Source: Nocardia flavorosea NBRC 108225 (GTDB lineage Bacteria; Actinomycetota; Actinomycetes; Mycobacteriales; Mycobacteriaceae). From it: 64,000 nt of DNA. Shown here piece after piece: positions 58,301 to 64,000 of this stretch. The translations under genes were made by a program, and so were the position numbers. Each line of letters begins with the position of its first letter. The stretch's first letter is position 1. The notes under the pieces were generated by a model. It saw nothing but the letters and a program-made list of their open reading frames with translations, had not been told where the DNA came from and did not search any database. The stretch is from assembly GCF_001613385.1 (NCBI RefSeq), contig NZ_BDCG01000002.1:124001-188000 (forward strand). Reading direction: 5' to 3'.

Positions 58301-61300
58301 GAAATCCGGCACCGTCGGGAAAGTTGAGGGCCAGCCAGGACATCATGGAGGCATTCGGGTCGCCCACACCTGCCACGATCCCGAAATCGTCCTTGCCGCG
58401 CACGTAGAACAGCACCCACACCGGAAGCGGAAGGAGCGCCGCGGGATGTCGGATATCGGCCCGGAAAGTGTCGATAACCCGCAATGCATCCGCGAGATCG
58501 TCACGTGTCCTGCGCCAATGTCGCCGGTCCGCTCGAGTACCGTGCGTCCCCTCCAGCAGTTGCGACAATTCCTGCACATCCGCCCGCATCGCCCGGAGGT
58601 TCGCCTCGGTCCGCGCCTCGGCGTCATCCACCGGAAGGTTGCCGGCCAGGTGTGGATCCGCGGTCATCAGAACCCGCTTCTCGGCGGAAGACCAGCGGTT
58701 CCAGCAGTCGGCCACCGCCGTGACAACAGCATCGGCCTGATCCGCCGGCCCGGTACTGCCACGGATACCGTCGAGCGTAACGCCCTCGGGTAACCGATCG
58801 GCCAGTTCCCGCCGAAGGCGGTTCACTGTGTATTCATCGCTTCCGGAGCGGTTTCGCGGCCCGGAAACCGGTGCAAACGGATCACTCCGTTCAGGCTCGG
58901 GTTCGGGCGGGCGGCCGCGCTGCGGATGTGACCCGATCGCGGTGTCCAGAGCGACACCGGCACCGGCACCTTCGACCGGCTCCCCCGCCCGGCCGAAGTA
59001 GACCACCGAAGTCTCCGGCGACACCGCAAACGGATCATCCTGGTACGGGCGCCACACCGGAGACTCTTCGGCCGGATCGAGAAACCATACCGGCGGCGAG
59101 TCCGGTGCCGGCACCGAGGCGACCCGGCCACCGCGGGAAATCACACGATCGATATCGTTGGTCCACAGCGTCACATGGGCCCCCACCCGGCCGGTATGAA
59201 AACGCTGTACGACCATTGCGAACGCTATATCGCCGGACCTGGCGAGTTCGGCCGCCGCCGAATCCGGCGACGGCACCGCTCGCAGGGGCCGGCCCGCCCG
59301 CGTTTCGAACTCTTCCTGTGTATGTGGACCCGGTCCGGAAGCCCCCGGCCCGGCAGAATTACGACCGGCGATACGGTCCTTCTCATCGAACACCCGATCG
59401 ACACAGTCGCCCCGGTGCCCGGCCGGGTGGCCGGGCAGCCCGGAGGCAGGTGCGGAATGCTCCCCGGACCCGTCACCGCCGGTTTCTGTAGCAATTTCTT
59501 TACCGCGGGAGACCTGATCCCCCGGTGCGGATTCCGTACCGGGGGGTAGCGGGGCCGACTCGCCAGAACTGTCACTTTCCCCATCATCGCCCGCGATCTG
59601 GGGATCCGAGCTCTGACGTCGGGGAGCCCGCATATAGTTCCCCCGAGGCAGCGGCCGCTTGCCCCCGGCTCCTGGAGGACGTCCCTCATCGCGATAGGCA
59701 CGCGCTTGCTGTTTTCCGGGCACTACAGCTGAAACGGGAGGGGGCGCATCGTCGAGTGCAGCCGGTAGGGCGGAAGCCAGTCGGCGGAACACGGGCTCCG
59801 CATCGACGATCGAATCGGCATCGACAGCCTTGCCTTGTGCCCGCAACCAGAACAACCGGCTCACCAGTGTACGGTCCTCGGCACCGAGAGTATCGAGGGC
59901 CACGCCCCATTCCTGAGCGGTGATCAACTCGAACCCAGTTCGCCATGACGCCGGACGGTAGACGGTCGAGACCCACCGGCCGAATCCCACTGCCCGGGTA
60001 TTCGCCTCCACAACGAATGGAATCACATTATGCAGCAGCCACTCACCCGGCTGCCTGTTGCTGAGTCGATCGACACCCCGCTGGGCCCGCGCGACGATAT
60101 CGGCCATGGTGAGTCGCGCGACTCGTCCGCGGCCGAACGCTTCGTGCACCGTGCGCTGGATCTCCGGAGCAAAAGGGCGCAGCCATTCGGCCTGGGCGAG
60201 CCGTTGTCGCATCCGGGCCTCGTCCTGCTCTGCCGCCTCGAGCCGCGACCGCGCCGCGCGCGCGGCGATCAATCGGCTCGTCAGCGTGTCTGATTCAGCG
60301 TCCCGGTGCCAGGCATCCAGAGAGTCCGGCGCCGCCGCACCCGCCGCGACCGCACGGAGCAGATCCGTCCAGCCCATACCGATATCGGTTGCCGCTCGGA
60401 CCAGATGACCGAGCTGTTCCGCGAGGTGCGCCTGCTGCTCCGGGCCGGATGTCGCGTTCCGCGCCGCGTGCAGCTGCCGCACCTGCCGCACCAGCTCGGC
60501 CGCACGGAGAAACTCCGGGCTGCGGAATTCGGCTGTCAACGAATCACAGTGTTCACACAGAGTCGCACTGTGTGCCCGTGCCCGGGCCAGGCCGGCAGTC
60601 AGCTGCTCGCACCGGGACGCCAGCACCTCCGGCAGCTCCGCACCGGGGTGCAGAATTATCTGATCTTCCGGCTCGGCCACCACGGAGCTCGGCGTTCCTT
60701 CTGAGAGTTCCTCCTGCAGCGCGCTGAGCCACGACGAGAATTCGCCCGCCAGCTCAACGGCGCCGGCGTTGTGGTCCACCGGTCCGTCAGCCGTATCGGT
60801 CAGTAGGCTGATCCGGCGCACAGCCGGCTCGGCTTCCGCAACAAGCTCGTCCGAGAGCAGGCCGTCGCCGCTCACCGCCAGGAACAACCGGCCGACCAGA
60901 GCCCGGCTCTCCTGATCCAGCAGGGCCAGCGCGCGGCAGATATCCAACGCGGCCGCCCCGTCCAGCACCGCGGCCGGTGCCCCATAGCACTGATGGGCCC
61001 ACCGGCCGAACCCGGCCGCCCAGTGCGCCGTCTTGCCGGCCTGTTCGAGACCCGTGATTCCTTCCCGCTGCTTGATCTCGGCCACTGTCTGCCGGGACTG
61101 TTCGTAAACAGCCTCGACAGCTCGGGCCGCGGCATCCTGTTCGGCGGCGCCGGGCTCGTTGCCGACCCCGAGCGCGTCGTGGACCAGTCGCGGAATATCC
61201 AGTTTGAAAGTTTCAGGGAACACCGCGCACAACCAGTCGAACGCATCCCGAACGGAATCAGGGATGTTCTGATCGGCGATCTCACCTCGGCGGGCGCACT

Positions 61301-64000
61301 CGATGAGGCCCTTCAACTCGGTGAGGATCGGGACCGCGACATCGCCCGGCGGGGTCGGTACCGCCGGGTCGGGCCGCAATCCTTCGCGCAGATACACCTC
61401 CACCGGCACATCCACCGCCACCACAGCGATCTTCCCGATCTCCGGTGCGATCTCCCGGATGAAAGCGATGATCCGCCGCGCATGCTGTGGTGTGCAGACG
61501 AGAACAATGGGCAGTGGGCCGGTGTCCGGACCTTGCAGGACACCGGTTTCCCGCATCTTCTCGACGAAGTTACGCACGTTCTCCCGGGTATTGCGGGCGT
61601 GCGGGTCCTCGATGATCGGAATCCCCCGCAGCCCACCCTGTTCGAGCCGCCGCCGCCACTCCGCCGATTCCGGCTCCGCGTACATCGACCCGGGCGCCAG
61701 ATCCCCGGAGGGCACCGCGATCTGGATAGCCTGCCGGGCCGAGCCGGGCAGATCGCCGACCCAGTTCGTGAACTGGTACGGCGTACCGTCATCGTCGTTA
61801 CCCGGAAGGAACGCGGCGACATAAGCGGTTCCGGGGTCGAAACTCCAGTCCTCGTCCAATGGTGCCGTCCGATTCGGCCTGTTACGCAGGTAATCCCAGA
61901 CGATCCCGAGTTTCGCCAGGACCAATCGCGAATCGGCACGCCGATCGAGACCGGCGAGCCAGTCCCGCCATCCGTCGGGAGGGACACCCAACCAACCGGC
62001 CACCGACTCCAGCACCACATCACTGATCGCACGCAGCTCCGCGGCACGAGCCGTCGGCTCGATCGACAGACCCGCCGGGTCCACACCCGCCCGGTCCAGC
62101 AGTTCCCCCAGCCGCCGCTCGAGGTCGCCGGCACCCGACGCCATGGACCGTCCGATCGTCTCGCCACTGTCAGCACTCGCCACTGCGTCGCGTGAATCCG
62201 AACCGTCCCTATATGGCACGCCAGATCGCCTTGCGGCGTCGGCATAGCGGGCATCCACGGTATCGCCGGCCCCGTAATGCTGGGCCGGGAATGCAGCGGT
62301 ATGCATCCAGGTTCCGGGCGACCGTCGGCGTTCCCGGGTGGCCACCGCCCGCATCGCGCTCTTCGCCCGGGCCAGTTCCGCCGTTCCCGCCGTATGACCG
62401 AACTCCAGGATGAGCTCCGCGAGTTTCGCCGGGCACGCGATTTCCGCTGCCATGCCCGCCAAGGTGGCTTCGATCTCCCGGATCTGAGCGACCTTCATAG
62501 CCGCCAGGTACGCGTCGTCCGAAGGCGCCTGAGCCCGAATTCCGGAATAGACAGCCGAGCTGTGGACCATGCCGAGCGCCTGGTTGTTGCGCTGTGCGCG
62601 CATCAGCTCGCCTCTGCGGCTCTCGTCACCCAGTGAGTAGTGTCCGACATTCAGATTCCGGCGCCCGGCCTCGTAATTGTCGAACTCGTCACTGGCGAAC
62701 TTCGCGCCGTACCGGGCTTCGCGCGGAGAGAGTTCCCGATCGATTGCCGAGTTGTGGACCGATTCCTGTTCCAGGAGTCGCCGATACTCGACGATGTCGG
62801 TTTTTCCGCCGTCGACGGGTAGCAGGTGTTCGCGGTCGATACCCAGCGATTCCAGCCATAGATGCCAGCGGATGAAGCCCTCGAGCTCTTCACGTGACCA
62901 AGACGATTGATCTCGTGGCCCGTCCACCGGATCGATCGGCACAACGATATGCGCGCGACCATCGACCACGGTATACAGTTGCGCGGCCAATTCTGCGTCC
63001 AGCCGCAGGTTCGGCGGAATACTCTCCGGGCCGGTCCCGGTACCGATACGTCCGATAGAACCTCCGTCCAGCAAGAGTGCATCGATCTCGGGGAACTTGG
63101 ACCGCAGCAAATCGCCGGCCAGCAGTGAGCGGAAGAACACGCTTCGCTCGTCCGCGGCCGGCCCGGTTGTCTCGATCCCCAATTGTTCGGCTATGTCCTC
63201 GAAATCGACACCCTTCGGCGGCACTGCCGAAGGCAATGCCCAGGCGAGTTCGTTCTCGGCGCTGCGGCGTATTCCGGCGATACGTTCCTGCAGCGCACCG
63301 AAGCGCTCGCCGACTGTCGTCGTGACTTCTGCCGCAGCTTCCTCCGCATTGGCGCGTTCCCCGTCGAATGCTTCCCCTTCAGCCGGTGCGTACTTCAGGA
63401 AACCCCGGGCCGTGGACAGGTAAGCCGCAGCGGTGTCGGCGACCGCAGCGTCGATCACCCCGTCGATCACCTGGTTCTCGCCGTCCAACCATGCCGCGAG
63501 CGTGTCTCGAAGCCCGTCGGTATCGAGTCCCGCGAGGTATTCGTTCAGTCGTACCCGGAATCGACGCTGGAGATTCAGATGCGCTTCGCTTCGAAAGTCC
63601 GGACTGTATTCGAATCCGATTTGCAGCAGCTGCTTTCCATCGATCGCCGGTTCCGGAACGGCCCCCGCCCGCCGCGCCGCCTCCGCCGCAATATCACCCG
63701 TCCTACAGAGCTCATGAACCTCTTGCTCGAACAATTGCCGCGGTATCGGCCGGAAGAACCCCCGGATGGCTTCCCGAGCCGCGATGAATCGTTCCATCCG
63801 GCCATTCCGGAAATACGTCCTACCGCGGTCTCCGAGCAAATTCTCCAATTGTTCGGGACGTACCCGCTGATCGCGGCACAGATGTTTCTTCAGCCGCACC
63901 ACTTGCTCGTCGGTGAGCAGATCCAACGGCGGTTCCACACCGATACGCCTGTACTCGGCGATCCAGCCGAGCACCGTAGCCGGATCGCCCGTCTCGGGCA
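46323..64000 (-). CDS. giant multidomain protein with repeated edema-factor/ExoY-like modules (5' end outside window)
   Basis: At least 5,883 residues counting from GTG 63974; the frame stays open to the window edge (PETGDPAT precedes it), so the true start lies beyond. Residue numbers here count from GTG 63974. Residues 1-1400: mostly helical, with two copies of a module containing GFGRW and RLFW/RLFL-EAEP sequence (about 1000 and 1330). 1415-1523: Gly/Ser/Pro-rich linker. 1524-1640: papain-like domain (C1524, H1600, D1633). About 1755 and 2370: W-x3-(L/S)S-x-E(R/K) ... GNLP motifs like those starting DUF1023 hydrolases. 2930-3150, 4430-4600, 4970-5140 and 5670-5850: modules like edema factor/CyaA/ExoY adenylyl cyclases. 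About 3650, 4290 and 5400-5600: sigma-70-like segments. No signal peptide or membrane helix is seen in the visible part. Known polymorphic toxins of actinomycetes, often exported by type VII secretion, combine such parts, but no secretion gene is in the window. Convergent with DUF4254. Toxin function is inference. Confidence 0.8.
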   Translation of the reverse strand, partial: PETGDPATVLGWIAEYRRIGVEPPLDLLTDEQVVRLKKHLCRDQRVRPEQLENLLGDRGRTYFRNGRMERFIAAREAIRGFFRPIPRQLFEQEVHELCRTGDIAAEAARRAGAVPEPAIDGKQLLQIGFEYSPDFRSEAHLNLQRRFRVRLNEYLAGLDTDGLRDTLAAWLDGENQVIDGVIDAAVADTAAAYLSTARGFLKYAPAEGEAFDGERANAEEAAAEVTTTVGERFGALQERIAGIRRSAENELAWALPSAVPPKGVDFEDIAEQLGIETTGPAADERSVFFRSLLAGDLLRSKFPEIDALLLDGGSIGRIGTGTGPESIPPNLRLDAELAAQLYTVVDGRAHIVVPIDPVDGPRDQSSWSREELEGFIRWHLWLESLGIDREHLLPVDGGKTDIVEYRRLLEQESVHNSAIDRELSPREARYGAKFASDEFDNYEAGRRNLNVGHYSLGDESRRGELMRAQRNNQALGMVHSSAVYSGIRAQAPSDDAYLAAMKVAQIREIEATLAGMAAEIACPAKLAELILEFGHTAGTAELARAKSAMRAVATRERRRSPGTWMHTAAFPAQHYGAGDTVDARYADAARRSGVPYRDGSDSRDAVASADSGETIGRSMASGAGDLERRLGELLDRAGVDPAGLSIEPTARAAELRAISDVVLESVAGWLGVPPDGWRDWLAGLDRRADSRLVLAKLGIVWDYLRNRPNRTAPLDEDWSFDPGTAYVAAFLPGNDDDGTPYQFTNWVGDLPGSARQAIQIAVPSGDLAPGSMYAEPESAEWRRRLEQGGLRGIPIIEDPHARNTRENVRNFVEKMRETGVLQGPDTGPLPIVLVCTPQHARRIIAFIREIAPEIGKIAVVAVDVPVEVYLREGLRPDPAVPTPPGDVAVPILTELKGLIECARRGEIADQNIPDSVRDAFDWLCAVFPETFKLDIPRLVHDALGVGNEPGAAEQDAAARAVEAVYEQSRQTVAEIKQREGITGLEQAGKTAHWAAGFGRWAHQCYGAPAAVLDGAAALDICRALALLDQESRALVGRLFLAVSGDGLLSDELVAEAEPAVRRISLLTDTADGPVDHNAGAVELAGEFSSWLSALQEELSEGTPSSVVAEPEDQIILHPGAELPEVLASRCEQLTAGLARARAHSATLCEHCDSLTAEFRSPEFLRAAELVRQVRQLHAARNATSGPEQQAHLAEQLGHLVRAATDIGMGWTDLLRAVAAGAAAPDSLDAWHRDAESDTLTSRLIAARAARSRLEAAEQDEARMRQRLAQAEWLRPFAPEIQRTVHEAFGRGRVARLTMADIVARAQRGVDRLSNRQPGEWLLHNVIPFVVEANTRAVGFGRWVSTVYRPASWRTGFELITAQEWGVALDTLGAEDRTLVSRLFWLRAQGKAVDADSIVDAEPVFRRLASALPAALDDAPPPVSAVVPGKQQARAYRDEGRPPGAGGKRPLPRGNYMRAPRRQSSDPQIAGDDGESDSSGESAPLPPGTESAPGDQVSRGKEIATETGGDGSGEHSAPASGLPGHPAGHRGDCVDRVFDEKDRIAGRNSAGPGASGPGPHTQEEFETRAGRPLRAVPSPDSAAAELARSGDIAFAMVVQRFHTGRVGAHVTLWTNDIDRVISRGGRVASVPAPDSPPVWFLDPAEESPVWRPYQDDPFAVSPETSVVYFGRAGEPVEGAGAGVALDTAIGSHPQRGRPPEPEPERSDPFAPVSGPRNRSGSDEYTVNRLRRELADRLPEGVTLDGIRGSTGPADQADAVVTAVADCWNRWSSAEKRVLMTADPHLAGNLPVDDAEARTEANLRAMRADVQELSQLLEGTHGTRADRRHWRRTRDDLADALRVIDTFRADIRHPAALLPLPVWVLFYVRGKDDFGIVAGVGDPNASMMSWLALNFPDGAGFRDTLGRAAALTRATLWATLPEGRRYPLVSDPTAGAVVSYEPVRFLRPPHLHDAAMLAWQVATTDSVRRISGSATTAPAYITLFGERRRNWVVAQARRQLDRSPAARSVSTVYLAPDLALETTALLENSAKAYFAAPDRERQSGGHRIIFPASHCFDDDGMYVQPRTPALANFVRIITGRYDEITEAELSWRTEPEDWLLYPALNPAMPIARVLPTAFGKHYLATYGEELGTPVWEPESGERAVTEWELLAIAVNDFACCVGRDLRFFVEPGPEGVPGDVLEQVLAGRLRRFRSLSDLADTLERLGNDAAALVPGADSEQRRGPSVLAVRGKEVLFKAPRERMLRGLRGTEFYDGDPVFAIVYDRHGPLHTLSMHRSIVPPGWRFCSGQDSPLLAAGDKSDGESYRARGPAVFPMRSGTAQTTTARTMSGDGVGAESEERLSGAGPDPDELLNRLAEKLPAGITVKDLVFGAASNPGARVVTAAVRKWWRRLDSTERALLGETRAWAVGNLPGISEDLRRARNKTTLGRVAAEGPAKAGLWAPKERSAQRMDLRLWSTLVTSAADFPGWFGGELGVVKCVLDGPCPRILVQAGPLDADNLTWFRPEPDMHSLQALKYATAHNRATANAARPADRPIVFGPGGRFATIVWWELEPNRHSTVRRRGSTAKFLIKDLLEHNAARRAVGQSPANYLLAAGKQVRGMEVARQLLEELAPESYSAAIYLGTPGLGRGVSGEKVVEIPEPGPADVGLIIAHRFDTRAAPWQSTGARKLSAVRSVSGPGTATDGEMPDENQGPVPLVPRRFLLPLIVAKFGERIGRDLRFGREPTAIGVSAEDLEILTGGRWRRYESVGDMVDALSRAGRPADLPACALVVSPGGSPEQFPVLVTVDRAGVSFSDRQLGVPEGPRRLEAGPVLALCAVEGRLLHPVTEYPSDADPGQYFGASLAWVPATPGAGVVIAAEEIDSRYPPDFCCGRTPAEHDEIIDSLARYSRRVYRDIGSALTTAEAEAFSGITATEQQVAGTVAEIFNVLIGFCEANPAGVPLRTHTGGVPKPAWLAMKGLDELDWILGADRRNLGKLGIYRPRLPEWLSDRLPPGSRQAVRERFERRLREWDEWLHEPPDVWVDVTIGIDGVLYIRDSNGELQPIITDLDGMVIQWGSAGVSAGGDLSTRRNEGAFSADSPAEEREFPLEWEFSFDSPPTVPEFNSESLVDDPDFYHFLVLALYLLGIVQHGFRGQWDTRSDSETAKRSGLLAKDRWMVVVLPGGRVVRIPSPRPEQALSVGDLPTLYDPGATLLDYLHCLPEHAASAWQGFRQRIVTDFRSVVGAADDDLRAELLRNATDSDLLAALRDLDTGTRWVFDGKSLLRLFGLEVPAAEIAAEATRALLRTTGGRLTVTESDVDEARAYGLRKLVAALAQRAQLQNGTEPAPSAPWTVETENADATARKDDSAARNQGGRTEADAAGKSAAAEIPTTSPLETALREGRISPQAAYGFAMSRGMAPPMSFTMAGGDTNGGDRSGRPHERRGAKPGNSTGETPAPNHADDVGAVDRGAAIERVGAVLEREAINLRESLSSLAFAIRAWQVKDGEFHPGHLRSIYARQRDSIRCVAGLLSREHRECLLNWLDSDGSTKEIESTVLLAVTDLIGMVLVARPNPAGGSTDDYFQRSVLARVVAEAGADEMMTVVSGSPPDSREPLQEWIRSDTQNISPTGGHLSTPWNNPWYRLYAELGGSAVPEPEDTGVWDEVVGYSSSEPFIWSDCLEALTTEDPDAAAVLEQWLMAGKLPRELARTCGLPLSSIQDLQRRAVARMHQLIIQWRPAGRSAPELLPEQPWTEEELAFHRLRGPVRSVPADGLPGEWDILWFADDADRTYVWHPLVVDDPGDAEGMGPAMAVAYYRLDRKLGFEVTPMRTFYYNRFRREWGVLMQFTSIPREGLSAPSVSEAAIRRDRVVILDYLLGVRGWAVSSPRGRLVFDSSGSRYFAVSEFWALATGVRRIDFLDPLSEFVLNSLGRRLHQNAIGPVMGLSGSVLEAVIRSTPVAGDSAPWAARVEAAKKSLLELHTHQTIYGHARPELRASIAAATDAPVLEGGENPIVTADEGPVDGSARRENPSSHAQPESATPRSALDRARDLLDAEMTAKRKAVQWLREYLEANVEHRHIDGPLSRGEDPRGVEDDDPNLQWARRTGLDIAAQVWAAHWHDPHAFEIATGHLSKEVRDSLARLVCAVSPEHIRDTVEEETWSPTTGVVHRSTWPPTAGALLLHNRLAEWTPAVNVAAQEQVLRGVAQREPDAIRAAIEDYPDLMRRFIENRVLGSDPDAMDLLMALVTDDSRAQPNTLWPVYETAIMRLFAELSGGAVVPPHRLQMFRDVAQAPLRTPSRAAQRSSVRNWQDAWHQLAAEDEGAAELLRWWLIEHRQPREIAEILGFDPDDMPRLQLDAVTRMHVLLFGADSDLEAPDWVDAAYDLLDRVKHLQSCSQAAHAPMPEELARWGLTVADQQRLQYAAEVGKVGLHIAIECSIDADTAIPVGPEGQHWIEAGITHPAPADISIARRDILDYLLGAPWHTLGLVGPYRPVLPDWLRTLATPDVMPLAKLLTARYESRMREWQIYAERGDLDFDDDYILHGTDIEGRRRPLRGRLELAGVYEPGHPEELIADRRRLQGTLISLHQRHGLIQRGAWLQADPPFAEARDQLTVVSFEPGCDPVIRRLVRPPSGWPRVSELPEPERNRLRTLRMRSRRLLPPYQLTAREQELHDKGVPMDGPGDNRFVDDHLGPDSAGLRHYWYANGTQAYFWSLNATFELFPSARPLRLAPRLVAYSRVHEYEVESESAEPPENRQGTGRSGHLDAIPTSTLWFSQDGWGAMTSNLDKPTELTGKSLHFKAVGDYICGAVCLPADPGRSFLTEDIDIRFIEDFASPDVDKVFGQPLDAEAVQWAARIRNSLRERVGDIRVDSLQSVAGQMHIAEHGQLIESSAIDLAIARCTEIIEHGAITGDAWPGFEEALRRARSAKAAEELASAEARRIDQTIDRTTHRVLPLGQLTAHAAESHYGVPTGMQDAYQEVADILGVEIHLCPSNPDGLEVLRSGEGAPKERHVKYKSIGLLDLELGAPRWALGKVVVYEPEVPSGRISESKRKILEELKAQRLADLADATSRTDIEIAPRGEIFTFGPQGERRQMRVDVDVYNICYPDGRTVDDAVLVKKCLDMLVERGLATHGDIVHWWPLNDTEARARDREMDRFAPPGGRPVLVIRPARPPAGAPGLRPDQVFPLLLEFDWHGVPHFGAAYPPRTPQAPEADHPDWAELRRVTTERVRQALSGWPRHLWPESGDGSAEVELLVHDVFARARQDVTREDFGGSDLAWLDRLIADRLRTYRSFLNYRAGMVEILRSAGGSETPDPRVRAVAGMTEHQWDIVLAGYPDRISAVLGLRGILDQVPLGADRVAHYLETPHRDAVRRIQRHAGRILDRVLRVVTEGAAELPPVEFPTPTATGLDPGDPWETGFDTGLPAESGLLARARSGDVDAFESLWNAVVRQVADYVHAWTSAADNLPADPLREDRLVGEIRSAAQRELGLIHDGDTFSGWLGGIAVRTVRDHQGFIRLRERVVDRYLATAGAGPEDVGALRVHQAADAGLRECLDEFTDKFALRDVLLLRMFYGLSVKETATMMDMPDSVVEQLERSAATAFVTTLIDRSGTTTAPRESASAEDFDTVTDDLVAEVLTRASRSLDYPVGEELTVEQAGELANIPADELRQIQQQVDRRGCGLSIRLPSPHGVRWVRSGVALPKPRFILGRSVKTVTELDLVLGADPRNLGLAGIFEPVMPARPGKPEGVTDEEWDRVWQRLIARFEYRLREYHEILPEMAHSEDTRVDATGAIYLRGADSRWRPVSTDYDIYAVHRPDGSLEVDRADYEAHIGYFIEQPGSRFEHGAVAQLQIWHPEHRWAKPSLIDEHKEGGVPVLLLMPGQPPKLIWGLDPDRDEIPSVSPM

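Noticed and set aside
46323..64000. Giant frame as an artefact of high GC
   Set aside because: Opposite-strand frames are short and shadow-like, while this one has balanced composition, internal repeats, domain-like motifs and a decayed homologous copy nearby.
1..64000. tRNA, rRNA and CRISPR arrays
   Set aside because: No cloverleaf-like sequence, rRNA motif or regularly spaced repeat was seen on either strand by eye.

Overview
The window is about 64 kb of very GC-rich DNA. It has dense, often 4-bp-overlapping (ATGA/GTGA) genes and frequent GTG/TTG starts. Family content (LigC plus stand-alone LigD polymerase, DUF4254, DUF2784, DUF6191-like proteins, GlxA-type regulator) points to a mycolic-acid actinomycete, most likely Nocardia or a close relative. 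This is inference from gene content; no rRNA or marker gene is present.

Layout. 0-1.3 kb: small hypothetical, CBS-domain protein, FMN/F420-type oxidase. 1.4-6.8 kb: a tight four-gene operon (cysteine-desulfurase-like, CxxC metal-binding-domain protein, type III PLP decarboxylase-like, cysteine-synthase/rhodanese fusion) that looks like an undescribed sulfur/amino-acid pathway. 6.8-20 kb: housekeeping and accessory genes: PAP2 phosphatase, TetR regulators, NfeD-flotillin pair, cold-shock protein, LigC/LigD-Pol, acyl-CoA dehydrogenase, SDR, CoA transferase. 20-24 kb: GlxA regulator and a divergent, unusual P450, separated by an 80-nt palindrome. 24.5-30.4 kb: two TAXI-type solute-binding proteins and one decayed copy around a two-component system. 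30.5-33.2 kb: a decaying exporter/decarboxylase/acetyltransferase locus. 33.2-36.5 kb: RDD protein and an FAD monooxygenase/O-methyltransferase operon next to an AT-rich island. 37-41.5 kb: a giant TPR-like helical-repeat protein.

41.9-64 kb is the most novel part. A gene of more than 17.6 kb on the minus strand, open at the right edge of the window, encodes at least 5,883 residues. By eye it contains repeated modules with the catalytic signature of anthrax edema factor/CyaA/ExoY nucleotidyl cyclases (K-x6-K, DxD, HG), a papain-like Cys-His-Asp domain, two motifs like the start of DUF1023 hydrolases, and three sigma-region-4-like helix-turn-helix segments. It resembles a polymorphic-toxin polyprotein. 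Its 3' end, a convergent DUF4254 gene and an SDR gene have been duplicated in tandem. The second SDR is broken and abuts an IS256-family transposase fragment. The first copy of the giant gene's 3' end is collapsed to about 0.7 kb.

All assignments come from reading translations and motifs by eye. No database search was run.
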